From positions 102,234,033-102,298,032 of the forward strand of contig CM048845.1 in assembly GCA_026545225.1 (NCBI GenBank): 64,000 nt of DNA, read 5' to 3'. The translations under genes and the position numbers were made by a program. The notes under the pieces are model-generated. The model made no database searches. It was not told where the DNA came from and worked only from the letters and a program-made list of their open reading frames with translations. This stretch comes from Cornus controversa. Taxonomy: Eukaryota > Streptophyta > Magnoliopsida > Cornales > Cornaceae. This document shows, one piece after another, positions 1-12,360 of the stretch. Numbering within the stretch: position 1 is the stretch's first letter; every line of letters starts with the position of its first letter.

Positions 1-345
1 TTACTTGCTTTGTGGGATTCCTTTAGATTTTCAATTCCACTTAAAATTGAATAATCTGAAATATTAAGCAAAAGTCGAGTTAACCTAATCACCCCCCTCT
101 AGGTTTTAAATCTAACTTTCACAGTCGCTTCCGCATCGTGCAACTCACAATTGGTATCAAAGCAGTGTTCTCTAATTTGTGAGTAGTTCCTAGCGAAGCA
201 TTTTTAAAATCAAAATTTAATTTTGTTTTCAAAAATTATTATGGAATCTAGTATGAAATAAGGTGGATTGATTCAGCGAACTCCTCTGTTTGATTGTTCA
301 AATTATATGTTTTGGAAGTCTCGCATGAAAGCCTTTCTTAAGGAA
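1..345 (+). mobile_element. Copia (Sirevirus-like) LTR retrotransposon relic
   Basis: Positions 1-149 are the end of an LTR, finishing CAACTCACA. A primer-binding site of the initiator-Met type follows directly (TTGGTATCAAAGCAG, 151-165). From about 241 there is the beginning of a Copia gag, with the family's FDCSNYMFWKSRMKAFLK-like segment. The LTR end (CGCTTCCGCATCGTGCAACT) closely matches the LTR terminus of the large Copia element at 38513-46313, so the two belong to related subfamilies. This copy is broken and continues off the left edge of the window. Confidence 0.8.
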
Positions 346-891
346 CCACACTTATTTAGCCCTATACGTATATTTAGTTTAGATTTTTTTATCATAACTT
401 AGTTGCATATAATTTCTTTTGAAATACTTGAATATACATCACTGCTACGAAGTGTCTAGCACGTGTTGGAGGAGTGCCCGAGAAGTGTTCTAAAAATAAA
501 AATATCAAAACACTTCTACAAAGTGTCTGACACAGTGTCTGAGTATAAGATATGAGTACGATACTCTTGGTGAAGTGTCCGTGCCTTTTAGACTAAGAAG
601 AGGAGGAAGAGGATGCTTTATAGATTAAGAAGAAGATGAAGAAAAAGAGGAGGAGAGAGATAGAGAGAAAAACACTAATAAGAGATTCTATACTTTTTAG
701 GAGAGAGAAAGAAGAGAGGTAGAATATGTGGATCAAGTAAGAAAAAGATATGTCGACTCTGAGTCACTGACACTCCTCCCCGACCTGGCCCCCACCCCCA
801 CAGAGAGAAAGAGAGAGATAGAGAGTGGGACACCGTCAAGGTGCTTTTCTTGGAATTGAAGCATACAAACTTTGTTTTGCTCCCACCTATT
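346..891. other. AT-rich DNA, nothing recognised
   Basis: No coding frame, terminal repeat or RNA gene is visible. Short purine-rich runs (GAGGA/GAGAGA, 600-840) are simple sequence. Confidence 0.5.
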
Positions 892-896
892 ACAAT

Positions 897-1772
897 GCTC
901 TAACGAGAACGTTTTTTGTTTTTGTACTCGGAAATAAATAGAAATATATTCTTGTCTTCTATGAGTGGAAACAGAAAACAGAAATAACGTTCATTAAACT
1001 TCTTGTTCCACATTTTTTAGAACAAAAAATAAAAAACAGTGTTTAGTAAAACATTTGTTATACATTTTTTTCTTTTTTTCATATTTAAACTTGTAATTAT
1101 TAGACAATACAAAAACTTTTCAGCAGAACTAGTCTTCCATAAGTATGATATCATATATATATGAAAATTAAATTAAATTAAAATTGATATCATATATATG
1201 TAAAAATTAAATTAAATTAAATTAAATTAAATTAAAATTGATATCATATATATGTAAAAATTAAATTAAAAAAATGATACAAGTTAAATGATAATAATAT
1301 ACATAACATGTATATCATAAAGAGTTATTATTTATAAGTGATTTTTTTTAAAAAGAAGATGAAATTAAAAGCATTTTCAAAGTGTTTTTTTATTTTAATA
1401 AAGATAATTTATGCACATTATATATTATTATATTGATTGATTATGTATTATTTAGCTAAGTAGACAAGAAAAAAATTATAATATGTAAATAAGAAAACAA
1501 TTGTGCAAAAAATCATGAATAGTGAAAGTTATATTTAATATTATATATTATTTAATTAAGTGGGTCATGTTACATTGGAGAGAATATTTCTCTGCTATAG
1601 TGAAGAAACAGAAGAAACATCTTTTTTTGTTTCCTCGTTCTTTTACAAAAATGAGAAACATTTTTCATTACAGAGAATAGAAATATTTTAATAAACATAT
1701 TTTTTTATTTTTGTTTTTACCTTTTTAAGGGATAGAAACAGAAAAACGAAAAACATTTCCGTTAGTGAACGC
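897..1772. mobile_element. Possible non-autonomous TIR element
   Basis: The left end (GCTCTAACGAGAACGTTTTT) and the reverse complement of the right end (GCGTTCACTAACGGAAATG) are similar over about 30 bp and continue into similar T-rich sequence. The flanking 8-mers ATTACAAT and ATTCCTAA agree at only 5 of 8 positions, so the target duplication is unproven. There is no transposase frame. This could be an old hAT-type MITE or a chance similarity of A/T-rich ends. Confidence 0.35.
1148..1270. repeat. AT-rich minisatellite
   Basis: Three successive units contain GATATCATATATATG followed by a run of AAATT pentamers whose number varies between units. This fits slippage expansion. Confidence 0.8.
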
Positions 1773-2224
1773 ATTCCTAATCTCTCGAACTATAAAATTG
1801 ATAGAAAATTACTCTATCGCCCCACAAAACTATATAATATATATATATCCATTTAGCATCCTGTACTATATATAATATATATGTCCTTTGAGTTAGATTA
1901 CAATTGGTTGATTTGTGTTTTCAAAGTTTATAAAAGTTGTTGATGATCAGAACAGTCTCAACACATCATACAATATAATCAATATTCATTCAATTTTACT
2001 CTCACTCCATTTGACAATTTTAGCTGCTCAAACATAAACCTTGACTTCTGCATTTTCTGATCAAGATTTTCTTCCAAAGGAATATTTTGTACGGAAGTTA
2101 TTTACGGGGATAAAATACATTGAAACTGCCTGAGGTTTATTTTACCTCCACGTATGTTTATAATTTGACAAAATTTGCATTCACCTTCTAAGATTTGATA
2201 CATAATTACACTCTAACGTGAGTT

Positions 2225-2570
2225 TTTATATATTTGTAACAGTAAATGTATTATATTTATAATTGTGATCAAACTTTTTTCTTTTTTGAGTTTATTTTTC
2301 TTCAAATCTTGATTTATTGTATATTAATAGTTTTAAAAAATAACTATTTATTTTTTTACAATTTTATACTTAGTTCTAATCCAACCCAAGGCTAAACTGA
2401 GATTAATCCGATTTTTAGACTGCTTTGTATAATCCTAATTTAAAAAATTGAACATAGAATAGGCTTAGGGTGGGGTTTTTGGATTGAATGTTGGGCTTGA
2501 ATTGAAGGTTTTATATCTTGGATTGAGCTTGGATATCCCTCAACCTGTCTACTTTCTCCTCTAATTCAAC
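2225..2570. mobile_element. hAT-like relic, second family (fragment)
   Basis: The sequence matches the interior and 3' part of the relics at 8154-8570 and 57931-59835. Shared landmarks in order are a T-rich tract, AAATCTTGATTTATTGTATA, a stretch ending GGCTAAACTGAGATTAA, and the TTTTGGATTGA region. The left end is missing. No transposase is encoded. Confidence 0.5.
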
Positions 2571-3305
2571 AGAGTAATCATATACAAAGTTAATATCTGG
2601 CAAATTTTGATTGTTCTTAAATTTTGAATCCATACTGTCACCTTGAAAAATTTTCAAATGGAATTACGACAAAAGCATAATGATTTACCCTCCGAAGATG
2701 ACATACATTTTTCTCTAATCCAAGCAACACATGCAAACACTAGCACACACCACACTATCTCACATGGGATTCTAGTTTTAGGAGGGCTCATGTTACACTT
2801 CAGTATCTGCAATTAACACGAGTAATTATTGAGTATCTTAAAATTTTCATATTTATAGAAATTTCATCAATAATAAATTTTTATTTCACATTATTTTAAG
2901 AGTTAATATGAAACAGAGAGTTTCTAATGGTGGAATTTTTTTCATATACGAAATCCAGTGGAATTAAATAATTTTTCAACTAACACATGAAACATATCTA
3001 CTTTTTTTTATTTTTTTCCTTTTCTCTTTTACTTTTTTTTATTTTTTATTTTTTAACCGAAGCGCTAAGTTGAGGATATGGCTGGGCCCGAAATCAAATT
3101 TATTCTTTAAAGTCCATTGAACTGAGGGTGCTATAATTTTAAAATATTATTTAATAATGGATCATTACAAGCAAAAATATTGATATTGCCATTCACAAAG
3201 TAGACCGGGAAATTGTTTTATTCTACTTTTATATTTCGGTGTTACTAATACTATTGTAGTATTGGAAAATTGTTTTAATCTTTTGTGATAATCTGTTGGG
3301 GATCC
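2571..3305. other. Segmental-duplication piece, no gene
   Basis: This stretch aligns by eye with about 59840-60300 (the ACAGAGTA... and GATTTAYCCTCC stretches) and its last part with about 13180-13330 (the CAAAAATATTGATATTG and GTTCACAAAGTAG stretches). It is an old copy of the repeating genomic unit that elsewhere carries the membrane-protein genes. No coding frame is supported. Confidence 0.5.
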
Positions 3306-3430
3306 GAATCTAATAATTCGTTAACTAAACAAATCAGATATGAATTATAGTCGATTCGAACAGATCAGATCTAATAATTCGTTAACTAAACAAACCAGAT
3401 ATGAATTATGATCGATTCGGACAGATAATA
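3306..3430. repeat. Tandem direct repeat, two units of about 62 bp
   Basis: The segment AATCTAATAATTCGTTAACT...GAATTATAGTCGATTCG occurs twice in tandem. A diverged third copy lies at about 3762-3835. The sequence is AT-rich and non-coding. Confidence 0.75.
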
Positions 3431-4720
3431 ATCTGATCCGATATATATATAATATAATATATAATATACTATAAATATATTACCTAATACTATAATATAT
3501 AATATTTACACATTGCTAAAATATTTTTATCATTATTTTCTTCTCATTCTCTCTCTCTTTTGTCTCTCTTTATTTTATTTTTATTAATAAAAAGTCAAAT
3601 ACTTACTCTTTAAGTGTACCAATTAAACGTCTAAGTTTCAAAACCATGACCTGTGTTGCTCACTGTGAAGGTCAATTAGACATTTATATGATTCGAATCC
3701 AATCCGATAATTACTAATTAGGATATGTATTGGAACATTCAATCCAATATCTCTTTAGGGATTCAAATCTAATAATCCTTTAGCTAAACAAATCGAATAT
3801 GGATTATGGTCAATCTGGTCCGAATCCGATCTGTTTACCAACCTATTTACACCTATCACATGAATTAGAAATAAAAGTGGTCCGATTAATCATTCTCATC
3901 ATCATCATCATCTTTACTTTTATTCCGTACAAACAGAGTCGGTCACATATATGGATTCTCTTTTTCCACACGTACTATTTCCTATCGTGGATCACATCTT
4001 ATATTAGAATTAAAATTTTGAAATTGTCTCTTATCAATTTATTTCATGTTAGTTTTAGTTGACCTCTTCGTCTCTAATTCTCTGTGCAAATCAATCTTTC
4101 TTTCATCAAGAGTGCATGATAAGTGTGATGAAGCGGAGTGGAAGCTATTAACATTGACAAAGGAATAAGAGAACAATTTTGAATCCGCAAAATTAAGATA
4201 AAATTGTTAGGCAATCTGATATATTATTGATAAACGAATGAATTATACTTTCTAGTACGTACATATTTATAATAGAGGAAACCTAACACTCTAAAGAAAC
4301 CTATTACTAGCCACCTGTGCCTGTGGTAACCGGATACTGATCGGGCTCTTTGTTGTTGAGTAGATTGATGTATGGATCCTTTTTTCGTTAGAGGCCTCCT
4401 GGTTTGGGCCTTTTGGTTGGTTTTGGGCATTTTTTGGGCCCCATGGTTTTGTCCTAGTCTTGGACCGCTTGGAGTTTAGGCTCTCTTGTAATACTTAAAA
4501 TTAAGTCCAAAATTCAACTTTCTCTAAAAATTCTGAAAAAAAAAAAAATAGAATAAGTGTAATCACTAATAACTACTAAATATAAAATTTCAAAAGATTT
4601 CGATCCGTGACCTCCCCTCCTATCAGACATAAAAATGCAATCTTGAAGCCTTAAACGATAGAATTTTAGAAAAAATAGCATGGACCACAAGTAATAGCTG
4701 GTGTGTATTGGTTATTGTTT
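3431..4720. other. Intergenic DNA, no supported gene
   Basis: Short frames here (for example 3799-4062 and 4224-4430) have no recognisable domain and no splice context. The CCGAATCCGATCTGTTTACC stretch near 3823 looks like the end of a dispersed repeat, but no partner end was found. Confidence 0.4.
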
Positions 4721-5250
4721 GTTTTTCATCGAGAATGAGTCTCTTAAAATTGAAACGATGTGATCGACCTGAACGCGAAAAAAGTCAATAAAGTTATCCG
4801 AATAATGTAACCACTAATTCTAATTATTTATTATAGCCCATGTAAAAACTAATCTTATATCTTAAAAACTTTTTCTGTCATTTAATGATTAAACAATATA
4901 ATTGTCAATTAATCAGGTTAAAAATGATGAGTCCTCTTTGTTAGAGTAACCAAAATCCCACATAAGTGTCAATTGGGTTCAACCAGTAATTGGAACTGAG
5001 CTCGAGCCATACTGCTCCTAGCTCTATAACAAAAGGAAATCTACTCATATTTGGGTTTTTCGCAATACACATGCATGCTTGACCCAGTTTTTTTTCTAGT
5101 TGTTTTAGTGTATCTAACTACGTCGGCTTAAAGGCCCCCACTACGAATGTGGCCCAACCCATTACCAGAAAGGTATTTAGAGTTAATTAGAAAACTAGCC
5201 AATTTAACTTTGACATTTAAGAATGTACTTTAGTCATTAACCACTTTATT
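4721..5250. other. Gene-less duplication-unit fragment
   Basis: Shared landmarks (CTTTTTCTGTCATTTAATGA, GTCAATTGGGTTCAA, CTCCTAGCTCTATAACAA) match the stretch on the 3' side of the membrane-protein copies at about 14200-14300, 57210-57330 and 61570-61660. The gene itself is absent. Confidence 0.6.
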
Positions 5251-5760
5251 AGGGTTGAGTTTGGGTTGAGGTATCAACAATTCGAGTCCAACTCGAATCT
5301 GAACCCAAATTGTAATATTATTTTTATACATATTTTTTATTTTAAATATATTATATATAGTATTCAAATTATGATAACATTTTTCTTTTCAACTTTTTTT
5401 ATTTAAATCTTAATTAATTGTATGTTAACACTTTTGAGAATTAATTTTTTTACAATTTGTTTGTACTTTTTTAGAAATTTGCATTAAGTTCTTAATTATT
5501 ATTTTTTGTTTAAGAGTAATCTAATATGAATTAACTAAAGATCAATTTAAATTTTCAATGTGGAGATTGGTCATATAGATAACCCGAATTAACCCGACTT
5601 TCTAACCTGAAATTTCAACATAAGTTTAAAAATTTAAGGATGGGATGAACTTGGATTGAGTAGTTAGGGTTGGAGGCCGGATTATAATTGAACATTTCAT
5701 ATGTCAAATTGGCCCGAATTGCATCTCGTACCTACCCGATGCGCCCAAGTTACCGTCCTA
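5251..5760. mobile_element. hAT-like relic, first family (left end lost)
   Basis: The sequence matches the complete element at 10322-10964 from its interior (TTTGGGTTGAGGT..., CCCAAATTGTAATATTATTT) to its right end, here diverged to ...AAGTTACCGTCCTA. The left terminal repeat is missing, so target duplications cannot be tested. It lies between two pieces of the duplication unit, so it probably inserted into that unit. Confidence 0.6.
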
Positions 5761-6500
5761 CGTAGAGTTGCTTCCCTTATGCGGATAACCATAGACTTAA
5801 CTGAGTAAAGGTGTTTCATTTTTCAGATTCCAAGCAATTAAGATTTTAGTAACCATCAATTTGTTCTTTTCACTCGCCTTCTCTTAGCAGCTAAATTGCA
5901 CTCAACCTACAACTAATTTGCAAAATTAAGACTTGGAATCTTATCAAGGTTGAAGTTGAATATTCTATTCTAATGCCCGGGTTTTCATTTTCCATTTACC
6001 TTCCCAAAATGGAAACCCATATCCTGAAGGAAATATTTGGTTTATGAGAAAATTGAGCGAAAATGGTCAAAAATAATAATAAGGGGTCAAATTCCGTTTT
6101 CCTCTGTTTTTCTTTGATTTCTAAGCAACCAAACGGATGCGAATCAGAGGAATCAGACATTTTCTGAAAAAGCCACAAAAAAATCAATGCCAAAGCTCAA
6201 AAGTGCAAATGAGAAAAATAAAAAAGTAAAGGATGACAAATATGTTGATCATTAGATTCTCAATCAATTTATTTTAAGCACAAAAAAAAAACTATCTAAC
6301 ATCCATATCCAAAAAATAAATAAAAAATAATAATCTTAATTCTTAAAAGCTTTTTCTGTCATTTAATAATTAAAAATTGTCAATTAATCTTGGTCAAATT
6401 GTCAAAATGACAGTCCTCTTGGTCACAGTGACCTAAATTCCATGGAACTGTCAATTGGGTTCAAGCACCAATTGAAACCTTGTGGGAGAATTGGATAATT
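5761..6500. other. Gene-less duplication-unit fragment
   Basis: Ordered landmarks match the unit ahead of copy E (61020-61620): ATGCGGATA, CTGAGTAAAGGTG, AGACTTGGAATCTTAT, GAGGAATCAGACATTTTCTG, CATTAGATTC and TTTTTCTGTCATTTAATAATT. No membrane-protein copy follows. The unit seems to have been broken at about 6485. Confidence 0.6.
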
Positions 6501-8030
6501 CAATTCCAAATTTATTGTTTGGTTCCGTTAAATAAGTGTGGAATTGAAATTTATTCTAAATTTCACATAACCCAATTTCGCCCTTAGAATTCAATTCCAA
6601 GGTATGAATTGATATTTCTAAATCCAAAGGCCTATGGAATTCAGACAAAAAAATTGAGCCCCGTGGTTTGTTGACATCCGCACTTTGGATTCCAAACAAG
6701 ATTTGATGACATAATTCATTAATTGTTAGTCTATTGCTTAGTTACATAATGTAATTACCAAAGTTGCAAACAATGGGGCATGGAAGCAAAAAAAAACATG
6801 GTTAGAAAGCAGAAAGTGATCAGAGGCCATTTTGAATCGAATAAGTCAGATTCTTATATGATAGTTTACTGAAAAAGTTCATAGAAGTAATGTGAAAAAT
6901 ACTAAAACTTGTATCTATGAATTGGGGTATAGCTAGTCTTTTGGAAGGATCAAACATTTTACAAGGGCTCTCAGAAAAATTCCTAAAAGCTTCCCAATGA
7001 TTTTCCATACTAGTATTGTCCCAACTTTCTAGAATTTTTCGGACAGCTATGGCCCATGCCACGATTAATTTTGTTGCAACTTTGTCTTTTGCTTCAACAT
7101 GAAACTACCCTTCATTCATTTTAGGTCATGGAGGACCTTGGACACCTTTATGACATCAATCCATATACATATCCTAAATATGAATGTTTTGTGTGGGCAT
7201 ATGGATTTTGGGAAAGAGATGAAGAAATATTCATAAAAGGAAAAAGTGCATGAATTTCCCTTTATGATATTTCATTATTTTTTTGATTACCCAACTCAAA
7301 ATCATTGAAGGATATGGTAGGTGTTAGCTATTCTTGGTCTAAGTAGGTTATATTCAGTAGTGGTACTTGAGGTGTACAGCTTTTGAAACCAGTATCAGAA
7401 TAGTAATCTTATGAGGGGCCTCTATTTCCTTTTATGAGGGCTCTTCAGCTTTTTTGCTTCTAAGGTGCTCCAAAGGACCAAAAGGACACACTGTCAATGT
7501 GCAACCATGTATATATAAGATTACAATTGAGTAATATTACAAAAAAATTTCTGACATGTCTAACACAAAGATCTATTGGGGCCCACCTCACCTCTCCCCT
7601 TAACAGATCACTCAAATTTTGTATATTGAAATAATATTGTATAGATTAGGGTCTAATCAAGTTTTATTATGTGTTTTTAATATTATGAACTTTCTTTCTC
7701 CTTCCAGCCCAAATAGACTACTTAGTTTTGCCCAACTGTTGGCTAAATTTCATGCAGCTCTCAAAATGAGTACGAGGACATGGTGAGCATCAAAGAAGAC
7801 ATTGTGCAGTTGATAATGTCCTGTGTCATGTGGGTACACCCGTACAGTTTTCCCTTCCCTTAAATCTTAATGCTGGTTCAGTTTGTCTGTTTTTTGGCTT
7901 GAGTTCTTGTTAGAGTTCTGATTTGAAATTTCACAATTCATTATTTGATAGGAAAACAATATTCTAAAATATTTTCGAGATTGAAATATGGAAAACAATA
8001 TTTTAAAGAATTTTTTTTTTTTTGGTAAGT
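6501..8030. other. Intergenic DNA, nothing recognised
   Basis: The best frame is on the minus strand at 6820-7062 (80 aa). It has no family resemblance I can name and no clear splice sites. The rest is AT-rich without visible terminal repeats. Confidence 0.4.
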
Positions 8031-8153
8031 AACTTCTTCCATGGTTCACTTACAAAAGCAAAGTATGTCCCGTGGTGGTCGACATTGCAAAGACTTCATA
8101 ATAAAATTGAGTTTTTTTTTAATGACATAATTTGACTTGGTCATTAATGTTAC
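8031..8153. other. Left boundary of a duplication unit
   Basis: The stretch with GTCCCGTGGTGGT and the following AT-rich segment recurs at about 57820-57930 and 62970-63075, each time immediately ahead of the same hAT-like relic. This marks a repeated boundary of the segmental units. Confidence 0.6.
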
Positions 8154-8570
8154 TAGAGTGCAATTTGAACGGATTAACTCAAATCAAGCTTGAGTCGAAT
8201 CTAATTTTTCATTAATTTGAGCACCCATCTTTTATAATTACCGTTGAATTTGATTTAAAATTTCTAACTCAAACTTAATTTAAGTTGAACTTGGATTAAA
8301 GTGTCCATCACCTTAGCTAACATGAATCCAAATTCTAACATTACTGTTTAAGTATTTATAATTGTAAATGTATTATATATGTATTTATAACTGTGATCAA
8401 ATTCTTTTTTCTTTTTCTTTTACTTTTTCTTTTTTAAGTTTATTTTTCTTTAAATCTTGATTTATGGTATATTAACAGTTTAGAGAGAGAATTGTTTAAT
8501 TTTTCAATCTTTATTGCTCAGTTCTAATTCAAGCCGAGGCTTAGCTGAGATTAACCCCATTTCATCCACA
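8154..8570. mobile_element. hAT-like relic, second family (right end lost)
   Basis: It starts TAGAGTGCAATTTGAACGG and matches 57931-58235 and the segment after the MULE there. It is lost after about 8570, before the right end. It is non-coding. Confidence 0.55.
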
Positions 8571-10313
8571 TGAGGTGTGTGATGCATAGACTACCTTAAT
8601 GACAAAACAAATACCAGCTAACAGACCGAACCCCACCAATAACTAAGATTGCTGGGGTTGAATAATTAAGTGCAGAGCATATAGGTTGTTTGAGAGAGAA
8701 TCTTGATTCCTTTATAGTCACTATATTTGGTGTCAAGAAAGTCTCATGTTCACCCTGAGTAAGATATCATCATTGTATATATATATATACTAGTTTAAAA
8801 AATATTATAATACATCCAAACACATTAATTAAAACATCCAAAACTATTTACATTACGTAACATTAGTAATATAAACTCACTTGTTGAAAAAAGAAATTAT
8901 AAGTTAACTACTATTCACATGAAAGGAATCAAGTATAAACTATAAGAAATCAAAATGTATAATTCTAATCATTCTTAAACAATGTATTACTATTCTTTTG
9001 AAAATTCTCAATAATTTATTCTTTTTATATTATTGAGTTATTCTTCAAATAAATCATTCTCAAGTGAAACTTCTTTTATAACTGTTACCACAAAACTATT
9101 TTTGACTACGCCATTTTTACTGTTATATTTCTTGATCATAAAAAGAAACGAATTTCATTTACAATTTGTCACTTTGTTGTAAAATTCATTCATCTCCTCA
9201 TCCTACAAAAAGAACAATTTTTTTTAGTAATATTGATACATTTCAAATGAATTGTTTTATCCATAAATTTTATGAGCGAGGAAAAAAGTATTACCTGACT
9301 TTTTAACTGTATTAGCTCATCTAGTAAACAATTTATTAATGATTGAGAATTATCAAATATTGTTAGATATGCATTATTTGTTATATCTTTGACTCCAAAT
9401 TGCATCATAAATCTGCATAAATGAGTATAATTCATTGAAACATAAAAATAAAGAATGACATATTTGTCATATTGTAATTTTTTTTAAAAAAAATAGAATG
9501 TTTAAAGATATAATAATACCATTAAAAGCATTTAGAGTCTTTTGTTTTGCAATTAGTACAACCGAGTAAAATATAATATTAATTAATAGGAAAACACTAC
9601 AAATAGAAAAACTTTTAGAGAAGGGAATTGAAAAAATTGAAATAATATTTAATGAAAGCACTAATTTTATAATTTAGTTATTATTTATGTACTAAATTAA
9701 AATATATATTTAAGTAAATTATTTTTATTAAAAAACTGAACTTTGAGATTCAAATGTTAATTTATATATATATTTTTAAAAATTAAATTTTACCCAGTTG
9801 TTAACTAAACTTAAAAGATATATTCTTAATTCTAAATAAAATTGTTTGCTTGTATTAATTAATGGTCTCAAGTATATATTATCTATGTAAGATGAACTTT
9901 AAAACTATTAATATAATAAATATTTTAATTTCTAAAAGGATTTTACCAATCTTTATTGTTTTGTGTGCAATTTTATTTTTTGAAAAAAAAAAAAATTGCA
10001 TCTAAGGATTATTTTCATATGAATTTTATCTTAGATAATAATTCTATAAGTTGTATCGTATAGCTTTAATTTTATATTAGTATATTATTTCACCATCAAA
10101 ATAATAAAAGGTCAAAGATATATATATACACACACACACTGTTTACTAAAAATACAAAGAGGTTCAAAAGTTTCAGTAATTTTTTTATTTTTATAATGCA
10201 TTCTTATTTTTTATTATAATATATTTATTATAATAAATATATAAAAACATAATATTTCCATAAATCTTAAACACCAAGTATTTTTTTCTAATTCTATTTA
10301 TTATTTGTCTCAC
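8571..10313. other. Very AT-rich DNA, no supported gene
   Basis: The minus-strand frames at 9190-9435 and 9467-9661 are A/T-driven and show no domain. Near 10139, TTTACTAAAAATACAAAGAG resembles the start of the Helitron-like sequences at 16834 and 47736, but no end is visible here. Confidence 0.4.
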
Positions 10314-10321
10314 ACATCATC

Positions 10322-10964
10322 TAGGGGTGCAACTTGGGTTGGGCAACCTGAGCCCAACCCGATTTTTTACATACTTGGACAACTATTTTTATAATTAGGA
10401 TTGAGTTTGGGTTGAAAAATCTCAACCCAAACTTAATTAGGATTGGGCTTGGGTTGAGGTGCCAACAACCTGAGCCCAACCCGAACCCAAATTGTAATAT
10501 TATTTTTATACATATTTTTATTTTAAAGATATTATATATAATATTCAAATTATGATAACCTTTTTCTTTTCAACTTCCTTTATATAAATCTTAATTTATT
10601 GTATGTTAACACTTTGGATAATTAATTTTCTAAATATTTGTTTGTAATTTTTTAGAAATTTGCATTAAATTCTTAATTTTGTGTGTGTTTAGGAGTAATC
10701 TAGTGTGAAACTTATTAATATCACTTTAAAATTTTAACATGGAGATTGGAGATATAGATAACCCGAATTAACCAGACTTTCTAACCCAAAACTTCAACCC
10801 GAGTTGCAAACCTGAGTTTAAAAATTTAAGGATGGGTTGGGTTAGAGTTGAGTAGTTAGGGTTGGAAGTAGGGTTAGGGTTGGATTAAGATTGAACATTT
10901 CATATGTAAGATTGATCTCAAGTTGTACCTCTAACCCACCCAACCCACCCGAGTTGCAGCCCTA
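10322..10964. mobile_element. Non-autonomous hAT-type element with 8-bp target duplication
   Basis: The terminal inverted repeats are TAGGGGTGCAACTTGGGTTG on the left and, reverse-complemented, TAGGGCTGCAACTCGGGTGG on the right. The element is flanked by a perfect 8-bp duplication, ACATCATC (10314-10321 and 10965-10972), the length hAT transposases produce. The 643-bp interior has no transposase. A related, more damaged copy lies at 5251-5760. The clean duplication suggests this copy is younger than the duplication units around it. Confidence 0.88.
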
Positions 10965-10972
10965 ACATCATC

Positions 10973-11343
10973 CCTAATAAAAACTCTTCCTTGTTCAGAA
11001 AAAATAAAAATAATATTATAATTCATACTTCTATAAATTTTCTAATTCTATTTATTCTTTCTTTTACACTTCATTCCTAACACAAAATCTTCCTTTTATA
11101 AAATTTAAATAATTTGATTAGAAAAAATAATTTACGGAGTTTCAAATCATGTAATTGAATTAAAATTTTGTTTTCCCTTAAATGTCTAAAGAATTTCAAA
11201 TCCATTTACAGTGGCTTAATTAGGTTAGAATTTCAATTTAGTTCACACTTCATCCCTAACACAAATTCTTCCTATTTTAGAAAAAATAAAAATAAAATCA
11301 TAATTCGTATTTTTATAACTTTTCTAATTCTATTTATTCTGTA
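10973..11343. other. AT-rich DNA, nothing recognised
   Basis: There are several near-repeats of TTTCTAATTCTATTTATTCT and CTTCATCCCTAACACAAA (also at 11680-11800). This points to an old low-copy local repeat but gives no gene. Confidence 0.45.
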
Positions 11344-11590
11344 GTAACCCTTGTGGACGGGTGTGAGTGGGCGGGTGTGAAGACAGACACTGGGCTGAGC
11401 TACCACACTAACAGAGTACAGGGTGCTCAATCCCACATCGCCTGGGTGTGAAAAAAGGGATGTGCTTATATGTAGTGTGTTCTCTTTAAATGGTATGAGG
11501 CCTTTTGAGGTAAAATCCAAGAGCAAAACTGTGCGGGCTCAGGCCCAAAGCGGACAATATCATACCATGTGTTGGAGCGGGGTATTATAT
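11344..11590. repeat. Dispersed repeat, LTR-derivative type
   Basis: The stretch runs from TAACCCTTGTGGACGGG through AATCCCACATCG and TGGTATGAGGCCTTTTGAGG to AAGCGGACAATATCATACC. This order resembles a GC-richer interspersed repeat that I recall as common in dicot genomes and usually ascribed to non-autonomous LTR elements. No ends or target duplication could be fixed. The embedded 60-80-codon frames on both strands are not genes. Confidence 0.4.
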
Positions 11591-12107
11591 ATTCTTTCTC
11601 TCACACGTCATCTGTAACACACTGTCTTTTTATTTTTAAAATTAAAAAAAATGATATTTCTTATATATTGATATTTTTTCTAATTCTATTTATTCTTTCA
11701 CTAACTTCATTCCTAACACATACTCCTAAAATATAATATTATTTAAATAATTATTTTTTTTCTAATTATATTTCTTCACTCTCTAACTTCATCCTAACAC
11801 AAACTCCTAAAATATAATATTATTTTTTACATAACCATTATCAATTATATATTTCTAAGTGCATTATGCATATAAATCCAATCATGTTCTGTTAGAATTG
11901 ATATTCCGAGCTAGACACAAAAAATCTACACCAAATATGATTATATTATATTATAGGGTGTGTTTGTAGTTTGAAAAGAAAAAAGAATAATTAAGTTTGT
12001 ATAATTAAAGCCATGAAATTTGGCGCAATAACATGGTAGATAAGGTATCAACTTCTAAAATAAAATGATCATCCACTAATTCCAAAAAGCATAAGGTCTA
12101 AAACGAA
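11591..12107. other. AT-rich DNA, nothing recognised
   Basis: Short near-repeats of the TTCACTAACTTCATTCCTAACAC type. No gene or terminal repeats are visible. Confidence 0.45.
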
Positions 12108-12360
12108 AATTATTATAAAACAAAAACTTCTAACGTACAGTTGCATTAAAAATTAAAAAACAGAGGCCAAAGAGATGCATGTTATATATAAATAAAAATT
12201 ATTATAAAGCAAAAACTTCTAATAGTTGCATCAAAAGTAAAAAAACAGAGGCCAAAGAGATGCATATTATACATAAATAAAAATTATTATAAAACAAAAA
12301 CTTCTAGCAGTTGCATCAAAAGTCAAAAAATAGAGGACAAAAAGATGCATATTATATATA
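12108..12360. repeat. Tandem repeat, three units of about 86-90 bp
   Basis: Each unit has AATTATTATAAARCAAAAAC, then TTGCATYAAAAGT, CAGAGGCCAAAGAGATGCAT and an AT-rich tail. The units differ by a few percent. No coding potential. Confidence 0.85.

Noticed and set aside
897-1772. Confident TIR element call
   Set aside because: The inverted ends are T-rich and the flanking 8-mers match at only 5 of 8 positions, so it is kept only at low confidence.
6820-7062. 80-codon minus frame as a host gene fragment
   Set aside because: No recognisable motif, no splice sites, and a length expected by chance in this amount of sequence.
12108-12360. CRISPR-like array
   Set aside because: Three 86-90-bp units are plain tandem repeats without unique spacers, in a plant genome.
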